A stretch of DNA of 64,000 bases from Serratia plymuthica NBRC 102599 (lineage in GTDB: Bacteria; Pseudomonadota; Gammaproteobacteria; Enterobacterales; Enterobacteriaceae), in contig NZ_BCTU01000016.1 of the NCBI RefSeq assembly GCF_001590925.1, positions 62,001 to 126,000 on the forward strand. Reading direction: 5' to 3'. Within the stretch, counting starts at the first letter, position 1, and each line of letters opens with the position of its first letter. Positions 33,427 to 41,792 of the stretch are shown in pieces. The translations under genes and the position numbers were made by a program. The notes beneath the pieces are model-generated. The model was given only the letters and a program-made list of their open reading frames with translations. It was not told the DNA's origin and did not search any database.

Positions 33427-34335
33427 ATGGATCGCATTACCGCAGCAGAGGTTTTTATCACCATCGTTGATCGCGGCAGCATGATTGCCGCTGCGGAAAC
33501 GCTGGAAATGTCGCGAGCGATGGTGACGCGCTATCTGGCGCAGATGGAGCAATGGGCCGGCGCGCGTTTACTGCACCGCACTACCCGTAAGCTTAGTCTG
33601 ACTGACGCCGGAGAGCGCACTCTCGAACGTTGCCGGCAGATGCTGGCGCTGGCGGGTGAGATTGATTTGGTCGAAGGCGAGCAAAGCGATGAATTGCGCG
33701 GTCTGCTGCGCATCACCTGTTCACAGTCGCTGGGCCAGACAGCGCTGGTGGGGGCGGTGGCCCAATACCTCAAACGCCATCCGCAGGTGGCGGTGGATTT
33801 GCAAATGAATAATCGGGCGGTGAATCTGGTGGAGGAGCGCATCGATCTGGCGCTGCGCATCACCAATGAGCTGGACCCCAATCTGATCGCCCGCCCGCTT
33901 TCCTCTTGCGCTTCGGTGGTGTGCGCTTCCCCGGCTTATCTGGCAGCGCACGGCACGCCGCGCCATCCGCAGGATTTGGCGCTGCACAACTGCCTGACTT
34001 ATTCCTACTTCGGTAAAAGCCTGTGGCATTTTGATTCTCAGGGCGTGAAATCGGCGGTGGCGGTCAGCGGCAACCTCAGTGCCAATGAATCGGTGGTGCT
34101 GATGGCGGGGACGGTGCAGGGCGCCGGCATTTCCATGCAGCCTTATTATTCGGCGGCGCCATTGCTGGCAAGCGGTGAACTGATAGAACTGATGCCGGAT
34201 TATCGGCCGCAGTCGATGGGGATTTACGGTATTTATACCTCGCGTCGCCAAATGCCGGCCACCTTGCGCACCATGCTGGATTTTCTGGTGGAGTGGTTTG
34301 CCAATGATCCCGCCTGGCGGGCGACGCTGCGCTGA
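33427..34335 (+). CDS. LysR-family transcriptional regulator, divergent from the MBL gene
   Basis: 302 residues. HTH at residues 4-62 (AEVFITIVDRGSMIAAAETLEMSRAMVTRYLAQMEQ and RTTRKLSLTDAG), effector domain after. It is separated by 110 bp from the divergent metallo-beta-lactamase-fold gene, the common layout for a regulator of its neighbour. ATG 33427 has only a weak ribosome site (CGGATGAATC). Its effector domain resembles the same DmlR-like group as the gene at 3910. Confidence 0.87.
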   Translation: MDRITAAEVFITIVDRGSMIAAAETLEMSRAMVTRYLAQMEQWAGARLLHRTTRKLSLTDAGERTLERCRQMLALAGEIDLVEGEQSDELRGLLRITCSQSLGQTALVGAVAQYLKRHPQVAVDLQMNNRAVNLVEERIDLALRITNELDPNLIARPLSSCASVVCASPAYLAAHGTPRHPQDLALHNCLTYSYFGKSLWHFDSQGVKSAVAVSGNLSANESVVLMAGTVQGAGISMQPYYSAAPLLASGELIELMPDYRPQSMGIYGIYTSRRQMPATLRTMLDFLVEWFANDPAWRATLR

Positions 34336-34651
34336 TATCGTTAACAGGGTAGCAACATTTTCACACATTTTTCATCGTCAGCGCATTCAAGCGTTTAGCG
34401 GGCGGATGGGGGCTTTTTGTGCTCAAGGGTAGCGTTGTCACTGGTTTTTTCGCCGGTCGCCGTGCTATTTCTGTAGCGTGCAAAGAGCGAATAAGACTTA
34501 ATAATTATAGGGTTAAGAAAATAACCCACAGATTGAACAACATCTCTGACCCTTTTTCGCGGGCAGCCTGTCAGGCTGTCCGGCAATTCCGCGAGTTTTT
34601 ACCGGCCCCGTGCGCCTGATGCCGGGGCTTTGTCGACTGGGAGCGTTACAC
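34336..34651 (+). promoter_or_regulatory. structured leader upstream of the AraJ/YdhP-like MFS gene
   Basis: 316 bases without a gene. Notable are CAGCCTG-T-CAGGCTG (34564-34578), a near-perfect 7-bp stem with a one-base loop, and GCCCC/GGGGC arms (34605-34609 and 34623-34627) just before the coding start. These may form alternative hairpins in the mRNA leader. No known riboswitch class is recognised. Confidence 0.35.
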
Positions 34652-35806
34652 ATGCCTGTTTCTCTGCTTGCACTGGCGTTAAGTGCATTTGCCATTGGCA
34701 CCACCGAGTTCGTGATTATGGGGCTGCTGCCTGAGGTGGCGGGGGATCTTCAGGTCTCAATCCCTTCAGCCGGCTGGCTGATCAGCGGCTATGCCCTCGG
34801 CGTGGCGATAGGTGCGCCGATCATGGCGCTGCTGACGGCGAAGCTGCCGCGCAAGAATACGCTGCTGTTGCTGATGGTGATTTTTATCTTCGGCAATATC
34901 ATGTGCGCGCTGGGTTACAGCTACGATTTCCTGATGCTGGCGCGCATTGTTACCGCGTTGTGCCACGGTGCGTTCTTCGGCATCGGTGCGGTGGTGGCCG
35001 CCAATCTGGTACCGCCGAATCGCCGCGCTTCTGCGGTGGCGTTGATGTTCACCGGCCTGACGTTGGCCAACGTGCTGGGGGTGCCGCTCGGCACCGCGCT
35101 GGGGCAGGCATTGGGCTGGCGTTCCACCTTCTGGGCGGTGGCGGTCATCGGTGTGCTGTCCCTGCTGGCGTTGTACAGCAAGTTGCCGGCGGTGGAGGAT
35201 GAAGCGCCAACCGATCTGAAAAAAGAGCTGGCGGCCCTGCGCGGCGGCGGTATCTGGCTTTCGCTGCTGATGACGGTCGCCTTTGCTGCGTCGATGTTTG
35301 CGCTGTTTACCTATATCGCACCGTTACTGACTGAGGTGACCGGCATTTCGTCGCACGGCGTGAGTTGGACGCTGTTGCTGATGGGGGTCGGCCTGACGCT
35401 GGGTAACATCGTCGGCGGCCGTTTGGCAGACTGGCGTTTGCCGGTTACGCTGACCTGCACGTTTCTGGTGATTGCCTTCTTTGCCGCGCTGTTCAGTTGG
35501 ACCAGCCATTCCATGGTGCCGGCGGAAATGACCCTGTTCCTGTGGGCGGCTGCTGCGTTTGCCGCGGTACCGGCGCTGCAGATCAACGTCGTGACCTACG
35601 GTAAAAAAGCACCGAACCTGGTTTCCACGCTGAACATCGCCGCGTTTAACGTGGGCAATGCCATTGGTGCCTGGGTCGGCGGCGTGGTGATTGCACAGGG
35701 GCTGGGGTTGACCAGCGTGCCGCTGGCCGCCGCGGCGATTGCGCTGCTGGGGTTGGTGCTGTGTCTGGTGACTTTCAGCCGGGCCAAACGGCCGGCTAGC
35801 GCTTAA
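34652..35806 (+). CDS. AraJ/YdhP-like MFS exporter (DHA1)
   Basis: 384 residues from ATG 34652, where a GGGAG lies about 9 bases upstream and the first helix begins (SLLALALSAFAIGTTEFVIMGLLPEVA). Motif A-type loop (SGYALGVAIGAPIMALLTAKLPRK) and the antiporter motif (LTLANVLGVPLGTALGQALGWR) are clear. Twelve helices fit. This group exports sugars or small drugs. Its 3' end overlaps that of lysR by 11 bases, tail to tail. Confidence 0.88.
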   Translation: MPVSLLALALSAFAIGTTEFVIMGLLPEVAGDLQVSIPSAGWLISGYALGVAIGAPIMALLTAKLPRKNTLLLLMVIFIFGNIMCALGYSYDFLMLARIVTALCHGAFFGIGAVVAANLVPPNRRASAVALMFTGLTLANVLGVPLGTALGQALGWRSTFWAVAVIGVLSLLALYSKLPAVEDEAPTDLKKELAALRGGGIWLSLLMTVAFAASMFALFTYIAPLLTEVTGISSHGVSWTLLLMGVGLTLGNIVGGRLADWRLPVTLTCTFLVIAFFAALFSWTSHSMVPAEMTLFLWAAAAFAAVPALQINVVTYGKKAPNLVSTLNIAAFNVGNAIGAWVGGVVIAQGLGLTSVPLAAAAIALLGLVLCLVTFSRAKRPASA

Positions 35807-36719
35807 TCACTGCGGCCAGGCGGGCGGGAAGGCTCTCTGCCTGCTGCTGCAAATGCTGAATGAAGGCCGTGACCAGCGCCGAGGAAGGGCGGTGCAGCGG
35901 CCGGATCAGGCTGACGGTAAAAGGCACTTCAACGCTGAACGGCCGTACATGTACGCCGCTGTTGGCGTAATCGAGCGCCGTCAGCGGATTGACTATCGAC
36001 AACCCTACGCCTTCTTTCACCATGGCGCACACCGATGCTGCGCTGTGGGTTTCCATGACCAGACGGCGCTTAACGCCTTCCTCATTAAACAGCGAGTCGA
36101 GCAACTGACGGTAGCTGTCGGTGCTCGACAGGCTGATAAAGTTTTGTCCGTCGAAGTCTTGTGGTGTCAGCACCGTTTTCGCCAGCAGCGGATGCCCGGC
36201 CGGCAGCACGCACACCTCGTTCAGCGTCATCAACGTCATCCGCTCTGTGCCCGCCGGGGTCAGGGTGTTTTCCGTCAGACCCAGATCGTGGCGCTGCGCC
36301 GACAGCCACTCTTCCAACAACGGTGACTCCTGCGGTATCACGCTGAAACTGACTTCCGGGTAGCGATCGATAAAGGGTTTGCACACCACCGGCAGCAGCG
36401 ACTGCGAGAATACCGGCAGGCAGGCAATGGAAAGTTGCGCCTGCTGGAACTGGCGGATACCTGCAGCGGCGTTGACGATGCGCTCCAGGCCGTAATAGGA
36501 GCGCTGCACCTCTTCGAACAGCCGCAGGCCCTGCACCGTCGGGTATAAACGTCCGCGCAGCCGATCGAACAGCTGTAGCTGGATCAGCTTCTCGAAGCGG
36601 GCAAGTTCTCGGCTGACGGTGGGCTGTGAGGTTTGCAACAGCGCTGCCGCCTCGGTCAGATTGCCGGTGGTCATCACCGCATGGAAAATTTCAATCTGGC
36701 GCAGGGTAATCGCGTGCAT
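35796..36719 (-). CDS. lysR: LysR, activator of lysA
   Basis: 307 residues, highly similar in pattern to E. coli LysR (311). HTH at residues 5-60 (LRQIEIFHAVMTTGNLTEAAALLQTSQPTVSRELARFEK) and the effector domain with QESPLLEEWLSAQRHDLGLTE and THSAASVCAM. It activates lysA, transcribed divergently from 36856, and responds to diaminopimelate and lysine in E. coli. I chose ATG 36719, with GGAG 7 bases upstream, over GTG 36725. The 136-bp shared intergenic region should hold its binding site. Confidence 0.95.
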   Translation of the reverse strand: MHAITLRQIEIFHAVMTTGNLTEAAALLQTSQPTVSRELARFEKLIQLQLFDRLRGRLYPTVQGLRLFEEVQRSYYGLERIVNAAAGIRQFQQAQLSIACLPVFSQSLLPVVCKPFIDRYPEVSFSVIPQESPLLEEWLSAQRHDLGLTENTLTPAGTERMTLMTLNEVCVLPAGHPLLAKTVLTPQDFDGQNFISLSSTDSYRQLLDSLFNEEGVKRRLVMETHSAASVCAMVKEGVGLSIVNPLTALDYANSGVHVRPFSVEVPFTVSLIRPLHRPSSALVTAFIQHLQQQAESLPARLAAVIKR

Positions 36720-36855
36720 CGGCACACTCCATGAACGGGCAAGCCCATATCATAAATGAATAGACTTCGGCTAAATAGATATTTTCCACACAAGAAAGAG
36801 TGCGGCACTATTGGCGACATTACTTCAGCCATATTTTTGATCCGGGAATATCACT

Positions 36856-38118
36856 ATGCCACGCGCTTTGCACGACACGACGACCGCCCTCAATGCCGCT
36901 AACCTGCTGGCCTTGCCTCAGCGTTTTGGCTGCCCGGTATGGGCCTATGACGCAGCTATCATCAGTGAGCGCATCAGCCAGTTGCGCCATTTTGACGTGA
37001 TCCGCTTTGCCCAAAAAGCCTGCTCGAATATTCATATTCTGCGCCTGATGCGCGAACAGGGCGTCAAGGTGGACTCTGTCTCGCTGGGCGAGATTGAGCG
37101 TGCGCTGCAGGCCGGTTTTCAGCCGGGCGGTGAGCCAAGCGACATCGTGTTTACCGCCGACGTGCTGGACCACGCGACGCTTGCGCGCGTCAGCGAGTTG
37201 AAAATCCCGGTGAACGTCGGCTCGATCGATATGCTGGATCAACTGGGCCAGGTTTCCGTTGGCCACCCGGTGTGGTTGCGTATCAACCCGGGCTTTGGTC
37301 ACGGCCATAGCCAGAAAACCAATACCGGCGGCGAGAACAGCAAGCATGGGATTTGGTATGCCGATTTGCCGCAGGCGGTGGAAAAAATTCAGCAATACGG
37401 CCTGAAGCTGATCGGTGTGCATATGCATATCGGTTCGGGCGTGGATTACCAGCATCTGGAGCGAGTGTGTGACGCCATGGTGCAGCAGGTGATCGATCTG
37501 GGTCATGATTTCAGCGCGATTTCTGCCGGCGGCGGGCTGTCGATCCCCTATCAATACGGCGAAGAGGCGATTGATACTGAACACTATTTTGGCCTCTGGA
37601 ACAGCGCGCGCGAGCGCATTGCCGCCCATTTGGGCCACCCGGTGAGCCTGGAGATCGAGCCCGGTCGCTTCCTGATGGCGGAAGCCGGGGTGTTGGTCGC
37701 CGAAGTGCGTGCGGTGAAAGACATGGGCAGCCGCCACTTTGTGCTGGTGGATGCAGGCTTTAACGATTTAATGCGTCCGGCGATGTATGGCAGCTATCAC
37801 CATATTTCTCTGCTGCCGGCCGATGGCCGCAATACCGAGCATCAGCCGCTGCGCGACACCGTGATTGCCGGGCCGCTGTGCGAATCCGGCGACGTGTTCA
37901 CCCAACAGGCCGGTGGCGGCATCGAAACCCGCGAATTGCCGCCGGTGCAGGTAGGCGACTATCTGGTATTCCATGATACCGGTGCCTATGGCGCTTCGAT
38001 GTCTTCAAACTACAACAGCCGTCCGCTGCTGCCGGAAGTGTTGTTCGAAAAGGGGGAACCACGGCTGATCCGCCGCCGGCAGACCATAGAAGAGTTGATT
38101 GCGCTGGAACTCATCTGA
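36856..38118 (+). CDS. lysA: diaminopimelate decarboxylase
   Basis: 420 residues, the same length as E. coli LysA. It decarboxylates meso-diaminopimelate to L-lysine, the last step of lysine biosynthesis, in the cytosol with PLP. The PLP lysine is K54 (RFAQKACSNIH). The glycine-rich phosphate-binding SAGGGLSIPY and the EIEPGRFLMAEAG motif are present, as is CESGDVF in the substrate-binding part. Divergent from its activator lysR. Confidence 0.97.
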   Translation: MPRALHDTTTALNAANLLALPQRFGCPVWAYDAAIISERISQLRHFDVIRFAQKACSNIHILRLMREQGVKVDSVSLGEIERALQAGFQPGGEPSDIVFTADVLDHATLARVSELKIPVNVGSIDMLDQLGQVSVGHPVWLRINPGFGHGHSQKTNTGGENSKHGIWYADLPQAVEKIQQYGLKLIGVHMHIGSGVDYQHLERVCDAMVQQVIDLGHDFSAISAGGGLSIPYQYGEEAIDTEHYFGLWNSARERIAAHLGHPVSLEIEPGRFLMAEAGVLVAEVRAVKDMGSRHFVLVDAGFNDLMRPAMYGSYHHISLLPADGRNTEHQPLRDTVIAGPLCESGDVFTQQAGGGIETRELPPVQVGDYLVFHDTGAYGASMSSNYNSRPLLPEVLFEKGEPRLIRRRQTIEELIALELI

Positions 38119-38124
38119 TACCGA

Positions 38125-38146
38125 CGGGCGCAGCGCGCTGCGCCCG
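38125..38146. terminator. bidirectional terminator-like palindrome after lysA
   Basis: A perfect 22-base palindrome (half CGGGCGCAGCG) begins 7 bases after the lysA stop and precedes the convergent antitoxin gene, whose stop is at 38149. GC-rich and without a U-run on this strand. Confidence 0.6.
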
Positions 38147-38148
38147 CC

Positions 38149-38451
38149 TCAGAGTGTCATCCGCCGATGCTGGCCGTTGGGCAGCTCAACCTCTAACGAA
38201 AGCGTGCCGCCCATGGCTTCAATGTAGCGTTTCAGTGAAGAGAGTTTGATTTCGCTACCGCGCTTTTCCAGATTAGCGACCGACGGCTGGCTGATGCCAA
38301 GCCGTTTCGCCAGTTCTACCTGAGATACCGCAAGTTCTTCCCGCAGCATCGCCAGCCGCAATTCAAAAATTTCTTTCTCCGCCTTTTGCCGGGCTGCCGC
38401 AACGACGGTGGGATCGAGTTTATCGATCAAATTTGATAAAGGCTTGGCCAT
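38149..38451 (-). CDS. HTH antitoxin of a HigBA/Gp49-like module
   Basis: 100 residues. An XRE-type helix-turn-helix is at about 45-75 (SQVELAKRLGISQPSVANLEKRG) after an N-terminal helical region (MAKPLSNLIDKLDPTVVAAARQKAEKEI). The C-terminal tail (LSLEVELPNGQHRRM) is typical of antitoxins paired with Gp49-like toxins. It follows the toxin frame by 5 bases on the same strand, so the order is toxin then antitoxin as in higBA. The toxin partner carries an early stop codon, leaving this gene possibly orphaned. Confidence 0.88.
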   Translation of the reverse strand: MAKPLSNLIDKLDPTVVAAARQKAEKEIFELRLAMLREELAVSQVELAKRLGISQPSVANLEKRGSEIKLSSLKRYIEAMGGTLSLEVELPNGQHRRMTL

Positions 38452-38456
38452 ATGCG

Positions 38457-38801
38457 TTACCTCTGGGTTGCCAGATAATGTGAAAACTCCATGGCGGCGA
38501 TGGGCAACAGGCGCTGGTAAAAGCGTTTATCGCCTGTTTTATCACCACCGCATAGCAATACCGCTTGCCGTTGCGGATCAAAGGCGAAAAACACCCGAAA
38601 CGGGCGGCCGCGGTGCTGAATGCGCAGCTCTTTAAGATGCTTTATTGAGCCGGAAAAATGCAAAGTGTCGGCATGCGGACGAGCCAACAGCGGGCCGAAT
38701 TCCTGCAATTTGAATATTCCTGCCAACAGGCTTTTTTGTTCATCGCCGTTCAGTGATAAAAACCAGTCGTCGAATCGTTCGACGGTTACTACTTACCACA
38801 T
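38457..38801 (-). pseudogene. Gp49/HigB-like toxin with stop codon at position 3
   Basis: The frame begins ATG-TGG-TAA (start 38799-38801, stop 38793-38795) and then continues open for 112 codons to a stop at 38457-38459. The post-stop translation (VVTVERFDDWFLSLNGDEQK) matches the usual N-terminus of Gp49-like RelE-superfamily toxins. The rest (LQEFGPLLARPHADTL, HLKELRIQ, RVFFAFDPQRQAVLLCGGDK) is intact. The only in-frame standard or near-standard alternative start is a TTG at 38726, which would remove the first 25 codons. The toxin is therefore probably inactive by nonsense mutation, while the antitoxin is intact. A base-call error is possible. If functional it would cut ribosome-bound mRNA. 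Confidence 0.7.
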
Positions 38802-38813
38802 ACCACGCTCTGA

Positions 38814-38833
38814 ATATAGCTTTTATGCTATAT
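38814..38833. promoter_or_regulatory. operator-like palindrome in the toxin-antitoxin promoter
   Basis: Perfect arms ATATAGC (38814-38820) and GCTATAT (38827-38833) with a 6-base spacer, 13-32 bases upstream of the toxin ATG. The arms overlap a TATA-like -10. This fits binding of the HTH antitoxin for autorepression. Confidence 0.5.
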
Positions 38834-38938
38834 AGTGTAAAGGTTATTGTGGTGACAATATGCGGACTGGTGGGGGATGGGAAATCGCAGAAAAATAAAT
38901 GCGGCGCAGTGCGCAATCAGCGTTTTCGCCCAAGAATC

Positions 38939-39949
38939 TCAACCGGCGTAGGGGCCTGGAGCCACGGAGTCGCGCAGCCGAAGTTCGCCGGTGAACGGGG
39001 AAAGCGGGGAGAGGTTTTCGCCATTGATCAGGCGGAAAGCCTGGCTGATAGCCGCTTCGATCATCACGTCTATCGGCAGGTAAACGGTGGATAGCGCGGG
39101 TTGCAAATAGGCGGCGCTGGGTTCGTCGTCAAAGCCGAATAACGAGACGTCCTGCGGCAGGCGCTTGCCCGCTTCGTGCAACGCTTTCATCGCACCGACG
39201 GCCATATCGTCGTTGCAGGCGAATAGGGCACTGAAGCCGGTATCGGCGGCCAGCAGGCTGCGGCTGCCCTGATAGCCGCTTTGCACGCTGCTGTCGCCAT
39301 AGGCCACGCGGGCATCGTCGAAGGCAATCTTGTGATGTTCAAGCGCTTGTTGATAACCCGCCAGTCGCGCCTGGGCTGTGGGGGTGGCGATAGGACCGGT
39401 GATGCAGGCAATCTCGCGGTGCCCCTGTTGAATCAGGTAATCGACCGCATGGAAGGCGGCCTGCTGCTGTTCGAAGAAAACACAGCGCGCACGCGCCTGC
39501 GGCAAATCGCGATTGATCACCATGATCGGTACCGGCAGGCTGTCCAGCAAGGCCATTAACGCCGATTCGGACATGAAACGGGTATAAAGAATGATCGCGT
39601 CGCAGCGGCGATCGGCCAACAACTGCACCGCCTGCAGCTCATCTTCTGGCGTATCGTGACCATCGGTGACTATCAGGTGCTTGCCGCTGGCCTCGATAAG
39701 TTTGGCGGCCTGGCGCAGCAGACGCCCGAAATAAGGGCCGTCGAAGTTGGAGACCACCAGCCCAATGCTGTTGGAGCTTTTGTTCGCCAGCGACTGGGCG
39801 AGGAAGTTCGGGCGGTAACCCAGTTCGTCCATCGCCTTGAATACCGCGTCGCGGGTGCTTTTTTTCACCTGGCCGGTGCCATTCAGCACGCGTGAAACCG
39901 TGGCTTTAGATACCCCAGCGCGAAGGGAAACATCCAACATGGTGATCAT
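38939..39949 (-). CDS. LacI/GalR-family repressor (AscG-like)
   Basis: 336 residues. N-terminal LacI HTH (MLDVSLRAGVSKATVSRVLNGTGQV) and hinge (YRPNFLAQSLANKSS), then a periplasmic-binding-type effector domain. The pattern (SNDDMAVGAMKALHEAG-type and DVSLFGFDDEPSAAY) is closest to E. coli AscG, which controls aryl-beta-glucoside use. No sugar operon lies beside it, so the target is elsewhere. Adjacent to the GNAT gene and galR. Confidence 0.87.
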   Translation of the reverse strand: MITMLDVSLRAGVSKATVSRVLNGTGQVKKSTRDAVFKAMDELGYRPNFLAQSLANKSSNSIGLVVSNFDGPYFGRLLRQAAKLIEASGKHLIVTDGHDTPEDELQAVQLLADRRCDAIILYTRFMSESALMALLDSLPVPIMVINRDLPQARARCVFFEQQQAAFHAVDYLIQQGHREIACITGPIATPTAQARLAGYQQALEHHKIAFDDARVAYGDSSVQSGYQGSRSLLAADTGFSALFACNDDMAVGAMKALHEAGKRLPQDVSLFGFDDEPSAAYLQPALSTVYLPIDVMIEAAISQAFRLINGENLSPLSPFTGELRLRDSVAPGPYAG

Positions 39950-40100
39950 CAGTGGCTAACCCCTTTTCAACATCCGCTGCGGCAAATAACGCTCAGTCTA
40001 GCATAGGGTTAGCGCTTGGCTGCCTGGCTTTTTGCCATCGGGTTTACGCGGTGGCGGAACGGCACTAGACTGCGATCGGGCAACGAGAGGAAGCGGAAAT

Positions 40101-40556
40101 ATGATTAACATTGTGCCTCTGGCGGATTACCCGCAGCACCTGCAGCAGGTGGTCGACTGGCAATGGCGGGCGTTCGGCAACGAAAACAGCCGGGCATTTT
40201 TCGCCAGTGTGGTAGAAAGCGGCCTGCGAGGAGCGGATTTGCCGATCACCTTTATCGCGTTGCAGGGGGAGAAGCTGGTGGGCACCGTCGGTCTGTGGCG
40301 CTGTGACCTGATCAGCCGCCAGGATCTGACCCCTTGGCTGGCGGCGCTGTACGTGGATGAAAGCCAGCGCGGCAGCGGTCTTGGTCTGAGGTTGCAACAA
40401 CACGTGCAGGACTACAGCCGGCGAGCGGGCTTCAGCGAACTTTATCTGTACAGCGATTTCAGCGGTTATTACGAACGCCACGGCTGGCATTACATTGGCG
40501 ACGCGCTGGATTACCCTGACCGCCCGGTGCGGCTGTACCACCGGGCACTGGTTTAA
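40101..40556 (+). CDS. GNAT-family N-acetyltransferase
   Basis: 151 residues from ATG 40101, preceded by GAGGAAGCGG. The acetyl-CoA-binding motif A is visible at about 90-110 (LYVDESQRGSGLGLRLQQHVQDYSRR), with the later LYSDFSGYYERHGWHYIG typical of the fold. The substrate is unknown. Convergent with galR, overlapping its stop by 4 bases. Confidence 0.87.
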   Translation: MINIVPLADYPQHLQQVVDWQWRAFGNENSRAFFASVVESGLRGADLPITFIALQGEKLVGTVGLWRCDLISRQDLTPWLAALYVDESQRGSGLGLRLQQHVQDYSRRAGFSELYLYSDFSGYYERHGWHYIGDALDYPDRPVRLYHRALV

Positions 40557-41572
40557 TTCTGTTCGTAAACGTTATTGATGCTGGCGACCGAATGGCGCCG
40601 TACCAGCGTCGGGCTGAACATGTTGGTGATCTCCGGCAGCGGCTGGTTGTTGGCCAGCGCCAGCGCCAGTTCGGCAGCCTGAGTCGCCATCGCCACCACC
40701 GGATAGCGAATGGTCGTCAGGCGTGGCCGCAGGTAGCGTGAAATTAGCACGTCATCAAAACCGATCAATGACATTTGGGCCGGTACGTCCACACTGTTGT
40801 CGCTCAACACCGAGAGTGCGCCGGCGGCCATTGAGTCGTTATAACAGGTCACTGCGGTGAAGTGTTTGCCGCGCCCGAGCAACTCGGTCATCGCCTGTTC
40901 ACCGCCAATTTCGTCCGGCTCACCGTAGGCAATCAGTTTTTCATCCACCGCAATGCCATGCTCCTGCAACGCGTCGAGATAGCCTTGCAAACGGTCCGCT
41001 GCGTCGGAAATCTGGTGGGTGGAGCAGACGATGGCAATGCGTTGATGCCCCTGCTGGATCAAATGGCGGGTGGCCAGCCAGGCACCATAACGGTCGTCCA
41101 GCGCCACGCAGCGTGCCTCAAAGCCCGGCAGCGTGCGGTTTATCAGCACCATGCCCGGTATCTGCTGCATCCAGCCGCTCAGTTCGTTATCGGTCAGTTT
41201 TTTGGCGTGAACCACCAGCGCGGCACAGCGGTGCCGTACCAGCTGTTCAATCGCCTGACGCTCTTTTTCAGCCTCGTGGTAACCGTTGCCAATCAGCAGG
41301 AAGTTATGGGTGGCGTAGGCCACCTGTTCCACAGCCTTGACCATGGCACCAAAGAAGGGATCGGAAACGTCGGACACGATAAGCCCAAGCGTTTCGGTCG
41401 ATTGCTGCGCCAGCGCGCGGGCGTTGGCGTTAGGGTGGTACTGCAGTTGTTCCATCGCCGCCAGCACCGCAGTGCGCGAACTTTCGCTGGCTTTCGGGGA
41501 ATTGTTTATCACGCGAGACACCGTGGCCACGGAAACACCCGCCAGCCTGGCAACATCCTTTATCGTAGCCAT
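40553..41572 (-). CDS. galR: galactose regulon repressor
   Basis: 339 residues from ATG 41572, close to E. coli GalR (343) in sequence and position near lysA and the Omr sRNAs. HTH (ATIKDVARLAGVSVATVSRVINNSPKASE) and hinge (YHPNANARALAQQ) are nearly identical. The effector domain has the GalR motifs PFFGAMVKAVEQVAY and GFDDVLISRYLRPRLTTIRYP. It represses gal genes and is released by galactose. An open frame extends 22 codons further upstream but has no ribosome site before its first codon, so I kept the family start. Confidence 0.95.
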   Translation of the reverse strand: MATIKDVARLAGVSVATVSRVINNSPKASESSRTAVLAAMEQLQYHPNANARALAQQSTETLGLIVSDVSDPFFGAMVKAVEQVAYATHNFLLIGNGYHEAEKERQAIEQLVRHRCAALVVHAKKLTDNELSGWMQQIPGMVLINRTLPGFEARCVALDDRYGAWLATRHLIQQGHQRIAIVCSTHQISDAADRLQGYLDALQEHGIAVDEKLIAYGEPDEIGGEQAMTELLGRGKHFTAVTCYNDSMAAGALSVLSDNSVDVPAQMSLIGFDDVLISRYLRPRLTTIRYPVVAMATQAAELALALANNQPLPEITNMFSPTLVRRHSVASINNVYEQN

Positions 41573-41792
41573 ATCTGTAATACATCCTGGGTAATCGCTT
41601 ACATTCCCCAGTTTTGCGGAAAAAGCCCGGGGCTGCAAGCGGTGGTGATCGCAACTTGTGGCGGCCGTTGCAGATATGAGCGATTTAATGTGCGCTTAGG
41701 CTCGCAAGGTACAGTGATAGAGCAATTTGTGCTTTGAAACCGCGCGTCGGCTGATGTTACTTTTGTGCATCTATTGATTGTCCGAGAACCTC

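Noticed and set aside
38457-38726. An 89-residue toxin starting at TTG 38726
   Set aside because: The conserved N-terminal 23 residues lie upstream of this codon, so it would be a truncated product; the stop at codon 3 of the full frame is the better reading.
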